In this document: piece after piece, positions 18,432 through 27,514 of the stretch
How positions within the stretch are numbered: the stretch's first letter is position 1
Layout: each line of letters begins with the position of its first letter
DNA from: Mycobacterium florentinum
GTDB taxonomy: Bacteria; Actinomycetota; Actinomycetes; Mycobacteriales; Mycobacteriaceae
Direction: 5' to 3'
Assembly (NCBI RefSeq): GCF_010730355.1
Contig: NZ_AP022576.1
Span: 1,984,001-2,048,000 of the forward strand
DNA: 64,000 bases
The notes under the pieces: model-generated
Databases searched by the model: none
What the model was told of the DNA's origin: nothing
The model's input: the letters and a program-made list of their open reading frames with translations, nothing else
Position numbers and translations under genes: made by a program

Positions 18432-19949
18432 ATGACGAATAACGTCGCGGTAATCGGCGCCGGGCCAGGCGGACTGGTCGCCGCGCGCTGGCTGTTACAC
18501 CAGGGACTTGAGCCGACCATCTTCGAGCAGGCCCCCATGCTGGGTGGGCAATGGGCGGGTCTGGATGGTCGCAGCGGCGTGTGGCCGAGCATGCACACCA
18601 ACAGCAGTCGCACCGTCACAGCCTTCAGCGACCTCGATCACACGACGGACCATGTCTACTTGTCCAACCGCGAGGTCCTCGACTATTTGCACCGCTACGC
18701 AGACACGTTCGGCCTGACGCCGCGCATCCGGCTCGGTACCCGGGTCGAACTGATCAAGAAGGATCCAGCCGGCTGGGTTGTCACTCACGCCGGCGCCGAC
18801 GAGCGCTTTGAACGAATTGTGGTGGCCAGCGGTCGATTTCATGCCCCCGCCATCCCTGCCGTGCCGGGGCTCGAGACCTTCTCCGGCCCCGTTGGCGTCA
18901 TCTCCACCTATCACTACCGGGACGGATCGACGTATCGCGGCAAGCGAGTGCTCGTCGCCGGCTGTGCGATCAGCGCCCTGGAAATCGCGTCTGAGGTCGC
19001 CGAGCTCGGCGCGGCGCGCGTCGTCGTGACCCAGCAGCGGCAGCGCTATATCGCGCCGAAGTTCGCCGCCGGCGTTCCCTCCGACCACCGGCTCTACACC
19101 CGGTACGGCGCCTTGGCCACCGAGCATCTGGCCGCCGCCGAAGTCGACCAGATGCTCAAGGAGATCGTCGTCGGCGCCGCGGGCAGCCCGGATCAGTACG
19201 GCGCGCCCGCACCCCACCCCTTGTTGTCCACCGCCGGCGTGACGCTCAGTCAGCACTATCTACCACTGGTGGCCGAGGGCCGAATCTCGGTGCGCCCCTG
19301 GATGAAATCCGTTGCAGGCCCAATCGTGACGTTCGCCGACGGGCAGGCCGAGGAGTTCGACGGGATCGTCTTCGGCACCGGCTACCAGCTGTGTCTGCCC
19401 TTCCTGAGTGACGATATCCGGGCGATCCTCGACCTCGACACGGTGCATATGAACGCCGACCGCTACACCTTTCACCCCGACCTGCCGGGCCTGGCATTCA
19501 TCGGCCTGTGGGACCAGTCCGGCGGATACTTTGTGCCGCTGGAACTTCAGGCCAGATGGGTCGCGTACACGTGGGGCGCCACGATCCCGGCAATCGGTGC
19601 GAACGACCAACGGTCGGCGATCGATGCGTATCGCGCCAATCGAGGAACATCGCAGAAAACCCGAATGGACCTCGCGGCGCTGACCTTCGCCCGCGCCGCC
19701 GGGGTCGAGCCCCGCCTGGGCAACTGGCCGCGGCTGCGCCGCGCCCTACTGTTCGGCCCCCTGGCGCCGAGTTGCTTCCGGCTCGAGGGCCCGGATGCCT
19801 TGCCAGATGCGGCCGAGCGGTTCGCCCGCGATGCCGCCCGCTTCGGAGCGATCACGTCAAACGACATGACCGAACGCGAAGCGAGCCAATGGTCGCGGGT
19901 CCAAGCCGCCGACCGGGGCCTCAGGCCGTCGGCGTCGCCGCTGCTTTAG
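18432..19949 (+). CDS. Flavin-containing monooxygenase-like FAD/NADPH oxidoreductase
   Basis: The 505-residue protein has an N-terminal FAD-binding Rossmann motif (VIGAGPGGLVAARWLL), then MLGGQW and a second NADPH-binding motif VLVAGCAISALEIASEVAEL near residues 173-192. A late FAD-contact motif GIVFGTGYQ lies near 313-321. This order fits class B flavoprotein (FMO-type) monooxygenases that oxidise nitrogen, sulfur or ketone groups. The segment FSGPVGVISTYHYRD stands where the FMO identity motif is expected but is divergent. The gene starts 105 bases from a divergent LLM gene and overlaps the next gene tail-to-tail. Confidence 0.85.
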   Translation: MTNNVAVIGAGPGGLVAARWLLHQGLEPTIFEQAPMLGGQWAGLDGRSGVWPSMHTNSSRTVTAFSDLDHTTDHVYLSNREVLDYLHRYADTFGLTPRIRLGTRVELIKKDPAGWVVTHAGADERFERIVVASGRFHAPAIPAVPGLETFSGPVGVISTYHYRDGSTYRGKRVLVAGCAISALEIASEVAELGAARVVVTQQRQRYIAPKFAAGVPSDHRLYTRYGALATEHLAAAEVDQMLKEIVVGAAGSPDQYGAPAPHPLLSTAGVTLSQHYLPLVAEGRISVRPWMKSVAGPIVTFADGQAEEFDGIVFGTGYQLCLPFLSDDIRAILDLDTVHMNADRYTFHPDLPGLAFIGLWDQSGGYFVPLELQARWVAYTWGATIPAIGANDQRSAIDAYRANRGTSQKTRMDLAALTFARAAGVEPRLGNWPRLRRALLFGPLAPSCFRLEGPDALPDAAERFARDAARFGAITSNDMTEREASQWSRVQAADRGLRPSASPLL

Positions 19950-20316
19950 GCCCGCGCCGCGCCGCGCCCCACAACCCGACGCCGATACCGATGACGGCGC
20001 CGCCCAGGCCGATCAGCTGTTGTGACCGCCTGAGCTCGCGGTGGACACTCAGCCCACCCAACAGGTCAGCCGCGTCGGCCCCGCCGGACGCGAGGAACCA
20101 GCCGCGAGTGTTCTTGCCGCGCAGCGCCGCCGAGGCGAGCAGCCCGCCGATCAACGCATCGCGGTATCCCATCGATCGCAGCAGCAGTCGTGCCGTCGGG
20201 GTCGGCTCCCCCGGGTCGCCCCACAGCTTGTTCGCACCGAGGGGATCGACGAGAAAATGGACACCAGAAGCGAGTCGGATACTGCCCGCGACAAGCGCGG
20301 CACGGTCGATCGGCAT
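19921..20316 (-). CDS. Small membrane-associated protein of unknown function
   Basis: The 131-residue protein has hydrophobic helices near residues 6-22, 48-66, 73-90 and 101-118. It contains the conserved-looking segment SMGYRDALIGGLLA and a GGADAADLLGGL motif. It resembles short four-helix membrane proteins such as DUF4267, though not firmly. The 3' end overlaps the monooxygenase gene by 29 bases on the other strand. It shares direction with the fusion gene downstream. Confidence 0.6.
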   Translation of the reverse strand: MPIDRAALVAGSIRLASGVHFLVDPLGANKLWGDPGEPTPTARLLLRSMGYRDALIGGLLASAALRGKNTRGWFLASGGADAADLLGGLSVHRELRRSQQLIGLGGAVIGIGVGLWGAARRGPKAAATPTA

Positions 20317-20336
20317 GGCCGCAGCCTATCCCTGCC

Positions 20337-22619
20337 TCACCGGGCCGCGGTAACCCCGTCCGCTCCCGCGCCGACGGCGTGTTTGGCAAGGCGGGCCGCG
20401 CCGGGAGCGCAGCTTTCCACGACCGCCTGTAGCTCGTCCGCGGACAGCCGAGCGGAGGCGCCGGTGAACTTCGGGTCGATAACGCTGGTGCCGAATTCAA
20501 GCCACTTCGCGTCCGCTTCGACACCCAGGAAACCCGCCAGCTGCACCAGCGACGAACGGGTGTCGGCGACCAGGCCCGCGTAGGACAGCGGAAGGTAACG
20601 GTCCGCGGGCAAGTCGGCGAGCTCGGATTCGCCGGTGACGATCAGCTCGCTCCACATCCGGGCAAAGCGCGTGATGGGCAGGTTCTGGCCCATCAGGGTG
20701 TCGACCTCGCAGGTGTCACCGACCAGCGACGCGAGCTCGATCGGTATCGCCGTCGGATCCAGCCGCAGGCCGGGGTGTCGGCGCTCCGGGTCGAGATCCA
20801 GCAGCTCCAGCGCGTCTTGAATCAGTGCCATCAGGCGAAATCCGGTGTGTTCGCTCATCGAGACCGCGGTGTCCGGGCCGTTGCGGAACAGGTGCACGAA
20901 CTTTGCATCGGGGAATGTCTCACGTAGCCACGGGACACTGCTCAACGACATCGCGGACCGCTCCACCACCACGGTCCCGCCGAAATGCCTTGCGAGCCAG
21001 GCGAAGAGCCGCCCATAGTGTAGCCGCGACGTTTGCTCCGGCCACGACGGAACCTCCGCGGCAAGGGCATCGAATACTCCGTCGGGGTCCGACGACAGAT
21101 GCGGCAGCGTCATCATCGAAATCGCGGGGATCCCGGTCGTGTTCGCGTCGAATCGAATGCCCTGCAGCCGCGGATAGATGAACTCCGGCATGGCCGAACC
21201 ACCCCGGACCATGGAGTCGAAGATCGGGTGCGGCTCGGCCAGCATCCGCCAGAATTGTTCGCCCGACAGTACGTGGTCGGCCGCCGACGATGCGCGCACC
21301 GATAGGTAGAACTCGTTGAGGCTGAGCACATCTGGGTGAGCGGTGAGGATTCGCGACAGCGCGGTCGATCCGCTTCGCCCCACCGTGACGATGAATGTCA
21401 GCCCTCGAATCGGGTGCGCCGCGTCAGCGCCGTGCGCGGTGACGTCGAATGGACCGCCGACGGGGACCAGGGGCGCGACCGCCGACGCCGACTCCCGGGG
21501 TTCGTGCTTCTCGGGTTTGAACGTGAGGTAGCGCTTGTAGCGGCCCACGCTGCCCAGCAGGTAGTCGAAGTCGACGATGGTCTGGCGATGTGGCTCGCCG
21601 ATGATCGCTCGCGTACCGGTCGTGTCGTACGTGCGGCTGTGCCCCAGGTACGGGAAAAATCCACTGGCCCACCGCAGTCGTCGTTCCAGCAGATTGGGGT
21701 CCTCGATCGGGCCCTCGACCAGCGTCAAGGGGATCGGCGAGAGCGCGTTGAAGAGGTCCACCAGCGTCTGTACCGCGACGTCGTGGTGGTGCACGACGTG
21801 GTAGGTGCTCAGGCCATCGGGAGCCAGCCGCATCAGGCGGACCATCTCGTCGGCGGCTTCGTCGGCCGGCATGTAGTTCAGATGGCCGTTGTGATCGCCG
21901 CTGAGTCTGATCGACATTTTGGTGCGCATCGGCCGCCCGGAGACCGAGAACAGGCGCATGCCGCTGTCCGCGGACGTGGACAGAAAGGAAAGCGGGTGCA
22001 GCGGGAAGTCCGGATGCGGCGGGCGATCGACGATCAGGGCGCTCGGCCGCAGCACGACGACCCGGCGCCCGGTGCGCCACGCCCAGTCCCGCACCAGCGA
22101 CTCGGACTCGAACTTGGACTGCTCGTAGTTGTTCTCGAAGCCTTCGTCGTCTCCCAACTCGGTCTCGCAGATCAGACCCGAGCGGCGCTTGCCGGCGACG
22201 AAGGCGGTGGACACATGGAAAAGATCGGGCTGGCGCGATCCGGCCTCGGCGAGTTCGAGGATGCGAGTGGTCCCGCCGACGTTGGTGCGGCGCAGGTCGG
22301 CGAGGTCGGCGTCCAGCTCGATGCTGCCGGCGCAGTGCAAGATGGCATCGGCGCTGTCCGCGAGTTCCCGGAATCGGTCATCCGATAGCCCCAATTTGGG
22401 CGCGGAGAGGTCCACCGGCACGACGGCGAGCCGTTGGCGCAGCTCGTCCTCCGTCCACACCTGCCCATCGGTGACCGCCAGTGGGAGGGCCTTGCCGATG
22501 CGGGCGATTGGGTCCGACTGCGGCCGGGTAAGCAGGGTGAACGTCTCGTCGCCCCGAAGGAGTTCCCCCAGGATATGAATCCCGAGAAACCCGGTCGCGC
22601 CGGTGATCGCCCAGTGCAT
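20337..22619 (-). CDS. Fusion of an NAD(P)-dependent thioester-reductase-like SDR and a PAPS sulfotransferase
   Basis: The 760-residue product joins two enzymes. Residues 1-370 are an extended SDR with the nucleotide loop GATGFLG (7-13), SAFVAG-type strand HVSTAFVAGK and the catalytic pair YEQSK (165-169), as in acyl-CoA or carrier-protein thioester reductases. Residues from about 405 form a sulfotransferase with the 5'-phosphosulfate loop IVTVGRSGSTAL (410-421) and the 3'-phosphate motif HLFRNGPDTAVSMSE (576-590). The ATG at 22619 is preferred over the GTG six bases upstream because of spacing from GAGGA. It is divergent from an MmpL. A role in making a sulfated lipid for MmpL export is an inference. 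Confidence 0.85.
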   Translation of the reverse strand: MHWAITGATGFLGIHILGELLRGDETFTLLTRPQSDPIARIGKALPLAVTDGQVWTEDELRQRLAVVPVDLSAPKLGLSDDRFRELADSADAILHCAGSIELDADLADLRRTNVGGTTRILELAEAGSRQPDLFHVSTAFVAGKRRSGLICETELGDDEGFENNYEQSKFESESLVRDWAWRTGRRVVVLRPSALIVDRPPHPDFPLHPLSFLSTSADSGMRLFSVSGRPMRTKMSIRLSGDHNGHLNYMPADEAADEMVRLMRLAPDGLSTYHVVHHHDVAVQTLVDLFNALSPIPLTLVEGPIEDPNLLERRLRWASGFFPYLGHSRTYDTTGTRAIIGEPHRQTIVDFDYLLGSVGRYKRYLTFKPEKHEPRESASAVAPLVPVGGPFDVTAHGADAAHPIRGLTFIVTVGRSGSTALSRILTAHPDVLSLNEFYLSVRASSAADHVLSGEQFWRMLAEPHPIFDSMVRGGSAMPEFIYPRLQGIRFDANTTGIPAISMMTLPHLSSDPDGVFDALAAEVPSWPEQTSRLHYGRLFAWLARHFGGTVVVERSAMSLSSVPWLRETFPDAKFVHLFRNGPDTAVSMSEHTGFRLMALIQDALELLDLDPERRHPGLRLDPTAIPIELASLVGDTCEVDTLMGQNLPITRFARMWSELIVTGESELADLPADRYLPLSYAGLVADTRSSLVQLAGFLGVEADAKWLEFGTSVIDPKFTGASARLSADELQAVVESCAPGAARLAKHAVGAGADGVTAAR

Positions 22620-22898
22620 TGACACCCGTCCTCGCGCGAAACGTCGCGCCGAAACTGCCCGAATAGCCCCCTCGCGAACTTACTTGCCCAGCAGAGGTGC
22701 CGCCATCTGGTATGGATATTGGATCCCATTACCGCAGTTCAACGCGGTAGCGCGGCTGAGCAAGGCCTGTCCGCTACCGTCGGCTGTAATAGGTTTCTCG
22801 TCGCCGCCGATTCATCAATGAGAGACTTTGGAAGCGTTGCCTGGACATCACCTGCTCTCACGGCAGGCTGACTGCACCACCAGAGGAGACGAGAAATA

Positions 22899-22997
22899 GT
22901 GACAGCAGCTGCTGGCGCACCGGGGAGGACGGCGTGGTCCATGAGGATCACGGCGGACGTGCACGCCGACAACTACTGCTGGCTGAGGGCCGTATGA
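22899..22997 (+). CDS. Putative 32-residue leader peptide upstream of mmpL
   Basis: A GTG at 22899 follows GAGGAGACGAG at good spacing and opens a 33-codon frame ([20 protein letters not shown] and on to CWLRAV). Its TGA overlaps the mmpL ATG at 22994 as ATGA. The peptide resembles nothing I know and is not an MmpS. It may serve translational coupling, or it may be fortuitous. An alternative is that mmpL itself starts at the GTG at 22934. Confidence 0.35.
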   Translation: MTAAAGAPGRTAWSMRITADVHADNYCWLRAV

Positions 22998-25879
22998 GCG
23001 ATCCACGCGTGGACGACCAACGTCGCACGCCCTTTGTCGCACGGACGATCCATCAATTGTCTGTGCCCATCATCTTGGCGTGGCTGGCCCTCACCGTGAT
23101 CGTGACGATGGCCATCCCCTCGCTCGAGAAGGTCGAGCAGGAGCGTTCGGTCTCGCTGAGCCCGAAGGATGCGCCGTCGATCCAGGCCATGCAGCGCTTG
23201 GGTAAAGACTTCAAGGAATCCAATTCCGACGCCTTGGCGATGATCGTCCTGGAAAGCCAGCAGCCCCTGCGCGACGATGCCCACCACTACTACAACCAAT
23301 TGCTCAAACAATTGGAAAGCGATCCGGACCATATCCAGCACATTCAAGACCTGTGGGGAAATCCGGTCACGGCGAGCGGCGCGCAAAGCGAGGACGGTAA
23401 AGCCGCGTACGTGCAGCTCAAGCTTGCCGGCAACCAGGGCACGAGCCTGGCGAATGAGTCAGCCGACGCCGTGCGCCACATCGTGGATCGGATTCCTCCC
23501 CCGGCCGGGCTCAAGGTCTATGTCACCGGCCCGGCGCCGCTCATTTCGGACCTGAATCACAGCGGTCAGAAGACAATCCTCAAGGTCACGCTGGTGAGCC
23601 TCGCGGTGATCTTCATCATGCTGCTGCTCGTCTACCGGTCGCTTACCACCGTCATTCTGCTGCTGCTGATGGTCGGAATAGAACTGCAGGTGGCGCGCCA
23701 AATCGTCGCGTTCCTTGGGGATATCGGCGCCATCAGTCTTTCTACTTTCGCCGTCAATCTGCTGATCACTCTCGCGCTCGCGGCGGGAACCGACTACGGA
23801 ATCTTTTTCGTCGGCCGCTATCAAGAGGCACGCCAGGCCGGCGAAGATCCGGCAACGGCCTATTTCACGACGTACCGCAGCACCGCCAAGGTTGTCTTGG
23901 CGTCCGGTTTGACGATCGCCGGATCGGTTTTCTGCCTCAGCTTCACCCGGATGCCCTATTTCCAGACGATCGGTATCCCCTGTGCGGTGGGCATGCTGGT
24001 TGCGGTGGCGATTGCGCTCACGCTCGTCCCGGCCGTTCTCGCCATCGGTGGCCGAGTCGGTTTGTTGGAGCCCCGGCGAAAGATCACGGATCGTCGTTGG
24101 CGCAGGATCGGCACGGCGGTCGTCCGGTGGCCGGGACCCATTTTCGCCGCGGCGTGCGCGGTCACTCTGGTGGGCCTGCTCGCCCTGCCGGGATATACGA
24201 CGAACTACCACGACCGGGTGTATCTGCCCGAAGACCTGCCGACCAACCAGGGCTACGCGGCCGCAATTCGACACTTCCCACTGGGCCGGATGTTGCCCGA
24301 GTTCGTGTTGATCGAGGCCGATCACGACATGCGCAACCCTTCAGATTTTCTGGTCTTGGAACGCCTGGCCAAGGGCGTTCTCTCGGTTCCGGGCGTATCC
24401 CGGGTGCAATCCGTCACCCGACCGGCGGGAACCGCGATGGCGCACACGACGATTCCGTTCCGGTTCGGCGTCATGAACGCAAGCCAATTGGTGAACCTCG
24501 AATATCAAAAAGCTCGCATGAACGACATGCTCGTGCAGGCCGACGAGCTGAACAAAACGATCAGAATCACGACAACGCTGTATCACCTGATTCTTGAGCT
24601 CAACGCCGTGACCCATGACCTGGCCGGCAGGACGCACGAAGTTCAGCAAATCACCGGCGAGCTACGAGATCAGATTTCTAACTTCGAAGACTTCCTCAGA
24701 CCGATCCGCAGCTACTTCTACTGGGAAAAGCACTGCTACGACATTCCCGTCTGCTTTGCGATCAGATCGCTTTTCGATTCGTTCGACGGCATCGACGCGA
24801 TCAACGACAAGCTGGGCGAACTGGTCATCAACATCGACAAGATCGACGTGCTGATGCCGAAACTGGCCGCCGAGCTGCCGATTCAGATCGAAACCATGAA
24901 GAGCATGCGCAACATGATGCTGACCATGCATTCGACGATGACCGGCATCATCGGTCAGGCCGACTCGCAGGGCAATATCTCCACCGAGATGGGCGAGGCG
25001 TTCGACGCAGCGAAAAACGACGACACGTTCTACCTGCCGCCGGAGATTTTCAAGAACCCCACCTTCGAGCGCGTCATGGGACTGTTCATGTCGCCGGACG
25101 GCAAAGCGGCGCGCATGACCATTTCGGATAGGGGTGATCCCGCAACTCCCGAAGGTATTGCGCGCGTCCAGGCGATCAAGACCGCGGCCGAGGAGGCGCT
25201 CAAGTCGACACCGCTGGAAAGCGCCAGCATTTACGTCGGCGGCGTCTCGGCGACGTACAAAGACCTGCAAGACGGCTCCCGGTACGACCTGATGATCGCC
25301 GGAATCGCTTCCCTCTGCCTTATTTTCGCGATCATGCTGATGATCACCCGAAGTTTTGTGGCCGCGATGGTGATTGTGGGAACGGTCGTCACGTCGCTGG
25401 GGGCGTCCATCGGATTGTCCGTACTGCTCTGGCAGCACATCATCGGGCTCGGGCTGGAATGGCTCGTGTTGCCGATGTCCGTCATCATCCTGTTGGCGGT
25501 GGGATCCGACTACAACCTGCTGCTCGTCTCGCGAATGAAGGAAGAGCTCGGCGCCGGTATCAACACGGGCATTATTCGGGCGATGGGCGGTACCGGAAAG
25601 GTCGTCACGGCCGCCGGCCTGGTATTCGCCGTGACCATGGCCTCGATGGTGGTCAGCGATCTGACGGTGATCGGGCAAATCGGGACCACGATCGGTCTGG
25701 GCCTGCTGTTCGACACCTTGATCGTGCGCGCGTTCATGACGCCATCCATCGCCGCGCTGCTGCGACGCTGGTTCTGGTGGCCGTTGAAGGTGCGGCCGCG
25801 TCCGGCCAGTTACCTGCTTCGGTCCGAGGGGTCCCGTCCGCTGGTGCGTGCCCTGCTCGGCACCCGGGCGCCCGACTAA
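22994..25879 (+). CDS. MmpL-family RND lipid transporter
   Basis: The 961-residue inner-membrane protein starts with the MmpL-typical [20 protein letters not shown]. It has two membrane bundles, the first including [19 protein letters not shown] with the proton-relay Asp-Tyr pair and the second [16 protein letters not shown] with the matching pair. The large second periplasmic loop contains [17 protein letters not shown], the cysteine-containing segment of the MmpL4/MmpL5-like group. These proton-driven pumps export lipids or siderophores. No MmpS gene precedes it, only a putative short leader. The neighbour across the promoter region is the reductase-sulfotransferase fusion. Confidence 0.93.
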   Translation: MSDPRVDDQRRTPFVARTIHQLSVPIILAWLALTVIVTMAIPSLEKVEQERSVSLSPKDAPSIQAMQRLGKDFKESNSDALAMIVLESQQPLRDDAHHYYNQLLKQLESDPDHIQHIQDLWGNPVTASGAQSEDGKAAYVQLKLAGNQGTSLANESADAVRHIVDRIPPPAGLKVYVTGPAPLISDLNHSGQKTILKVTLVSLAVIFIMLLLVYRSLTTVILLLLMVGIELQVARQIVAFLGDIGAISLSTFAVNLLITLALAAGTDYGIFFVGRYQEARQAGEDPATAYFTTYRSTAKVVLASGLTIAGSVFCLSFTRMPYFQTIGIPCAVGMLVAVAIALTLVPAVLAIGGRVGLLEPRRKITDRRWRRIGTAVVRWPGPIFAAACAVTLVGLLALPGYTTNYHDRVYLPEDLPTNQGYAAAIRHFPLGRMLPEFVLIEADHDMRNPSDFLVLERLAKGVLSVPGVSRVQSVTRPAGTAMAHTTIPFRFGVMNASQLVNLEYQKARMNDMLVQADELNKTIRITTTLYHLILELNAVTHDLAGRTHEVQQITGELRDQISNFEDFLRPIRSYFYWEKHCYDIPVCFAIRSLFDSFDGIDAINDKLGELVINIDKIDVLMPKLAAELPIQIETMKSMRNMMLTMHSTMTGIIGQADSQGNISTEMGEAFDAAKNDDTFYLPPEIFKNPTFERVMGLFMSPDGKAARMTISDRGDPATPEGIARVQAIKTAAEEALKSTPLESASIYVGGVSATYKDLQDGSRYDLMIAGIASLCLIFAIMLMITRSFVAAMVIVGTVVTSLGASIGLSVLLWQHIIGLGLEWLVLPMSVIILLAVGSDYNLLLVSRMKEELGAGINTGIIRAMGGTGKVVTAAGLVFAVTMASMVVSDLTVIGQIGTTIGLGLLFDTLIVRAFMTPSIAALLRRWFWWPLKVRPRPASYLLRSEGSRPLVRALLGTRAPD

Positions 25880-25909
25880 CACCCCAAGCAGTCGTTCGCG
25901 GCCCGTACC

Positions 25910-26542
25910 ATGGCCGACATGTCCGAGCCGGTACCAGCTACCGACAAGACTGTCGGGCTCGACGGTAGCGAGACCGTCGCCGCGCCCACTGCCGCGGAAC
26001 CCGAGGCGGCCACGTCGGCGAACTCCGCCGGTTTCGCGTGGTCGCGCGACGACGACGTCGATGCGCCGAGCGACGCGGCGAACCCGCGCCAATCGTGGCG
26101 CGCCACCTGGCGCACCGCTGCCGCCCTGCTCGCGGCCGGGCTCGTGATCGCCGGTGCGATAGTCCTCGGGCGTTCACTGTTGACCACCCATCCCAAGGCG
26201 GCGGCGCTCGCAACCACCGCGACACCCACCTCCAAGGCGGCCCCGGCTCCAGGAACGGCGGCGACGGCCGCCCCGTCGTCGATTGTGTCGACGCCGGGTC
26301 AGGACAAGAAATACGTTCAGGATCTCAACGACCAGGGCATCTCCTTCGCCGATCCGGATGCCGCGATCTACAACGGCAAGATGGTGTGCGAGAACATCCG
26401 TCTGGGCATGACGGTGCAGCAGATAATCGCGGATTTCCGGGCGAGCAACCCCGCGCTCGGCAGCCATGCCGAGTCGTACGTGACCATCTCGGTCCACGCC
26501 TACTGCCCGCAGAACAGCAACCTCGTTGGCAGCGGGCCCTAG
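25910..26542 (+). CDS. DUF732 protein with single membrane anchor
   Basis: The 210-residue protein has an acidic, Ala-rich cytoplasmic N terminus, one transmembrane helix at about 69-88 (TAAALLAAGLVIAGAIVLG) and a Pro/Ala/Thr linker. Residues from about 125 form an extracytoplasmic DUF732 domain (YVQDLNDQGISFADPDAAI, MVCENIRLGMT, SVHAYCPQN) with two Cys. DUF732 domains are small mycobacterial exported modules with no known activity. It lies 30 bases after mmpL and may be co-transcribed. An internal ATG at 25919 is an alternative start. Confidence 0.8.
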   Translation: MADMSEPVPATDKTVGLDGSETVAAPTAAEPEAATSANSAGFAWSRDDDVDAPSDAANPRQSWRATWRTAAALLAAGLVIAGAIVLGRSLLTTHPKAAALATTATPTSKAAPAPGTAATAAPSSIVSTPGQDKKYVQDLNDQGISFADPDAAIYNGKMVCENIRLGMTVQQIIADFRASNPALGSHAESYVTISVHAYCPQNSNLVGSGP

Positions 26543-26698
26543 GCGGGACGTGGACGCCGTATGGGCAACTGATCACACCGGCCGCATCGGCACCAAAACG
26601 GTTGAACTAGAACACTTCTGAAATGCGACACCGTATGCGCCATCGAAATTCCAAACCATGTGGCGTCAGGTTCACGACGCCGATGTGGCGGGTGTGAT

Positions 26699-27373
26699 CT
26701 ACGCCCGCCCGAAGACGGCGAACCACATCGCGATGTATTGGCAGAGCGCCGCGATCGCGGTGCACGCATGGAACAACTCGTGATAGCCGAACGTCCTCGG
26801 CCACGGGTCGGGCCGGCGCAACCCGTAGAACACCGCGCCGATGCTGTACAGCGCGCCGCCGACGGCCAGCAAGACGGTCGCGGCCACGCCGGCGTTGTGC
26901 AGGATCAGCGGGCTGTACCAGATCGCAACCCAGCCGAGTAGCAGGTACAGCACAACCCCGAGCCACCGCGGCGCCGACGGCCAAAACAGGGTCAGCGCAA
27001 TTCCGGCCGCCGCGCCACCCCACACGATCGCGAGCACCACGTACCCGGTCCCGCGCGGCATATCCAGCCTTGCGAACGGTGTGTAGCTGCCGGCGATGAA
27101 CAAAAAGATCATCGAGTGGTCGAGCCGTCGCATCCACTTTCGGGCGGTCACCGACTCCCAATAGACGCGGTGGTAAATAGCGCTGACGGCGAACATCGCC
27201 ACAATCGACAAGGTGTATGTCAGCGTCGAGTGCCCGGCCCGCTTGGATTCCAGCGCCCACGACGCCGCCGCCAGCACGGTACCCGCAATGAATGCGCATA
27301 CGGCGCAATAGACGTGGATCCAGCCGCGCAGCCGCGGCCTCGCCAGGACCGCCGAATCGCTTTGATAACTCAT
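26699..27373 (-). CDS. Hemolysin III / PAQR family membrane protein
   Basis: The 224-residue protein has seven membrane segments and the family residues [30 protein letters not shown] and [14 protein letters not shown]. The His and Asp residues in these motifs bind zinc in PAQR proteins and suggest a ceramidase-like or lipid hydrolase site. M. tuberculosis Rv1085c is the likely counterpart. The ATG at 27373 is preferred over the upstream extension to 27415. The gene stands alone between convergent DUF732 and divergent P450 genes. Confidence 0.87.
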   Translation of the reverse strand: MSYQSDSAVLARPRLRGWIHVYCAVCAFIAGTVLAAASWALESKRAGHSTLTYTLSIVAMFAVSAIYHRVYWESVTARKWMRRLDHSMIFLFIAGSYTPFARLDMPRGTGYVVLAIVWGGAAAGIALTLFWPSAPRWLGVVLYLLLGWVAIWYSPLILHNAGVAATVLLAVGGALYSIGAVFYGLRRPDPWPRTFGYHELFHACTAIAALCQYIAMWFAVFGRA

Positions 27374-27501
27374 TGTCCCCCCACGAATTTCATCGTCCTG
27401 CCGTAGCGTGGGCAATGGTTGTGTCGCGCCTATGAATTACCTGTACGCGCGTGACGCGAGGACCGGTGATATGTTCCGGCCACGACGTCACGGCCGCGCC
27501 C

Positions 27502-27508
27502 AAGGAGG
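27502..27508 (+). promoter_or_regulatory. Strong Shine-Dalgarno sequence deciding the P450 start
   Basis: AAGGAGG is a full anti-16S match. The first in-frame codon at correct spacing is ATC at 27515, six bases downstream. No ATG, GTG or TTG lies within reach in this frame until the ATG at 27542, which is 33 bases away. Confidence 0.6.
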
Positions 27509-27514
27509 ATCGCT

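Noticed and set aside
20337..22619. Reading the fusion as two separate genes
   Set aside because: The frame is continuous with no stop or ribosome site at the domain border, and the linker is typical of multidomain proteins.
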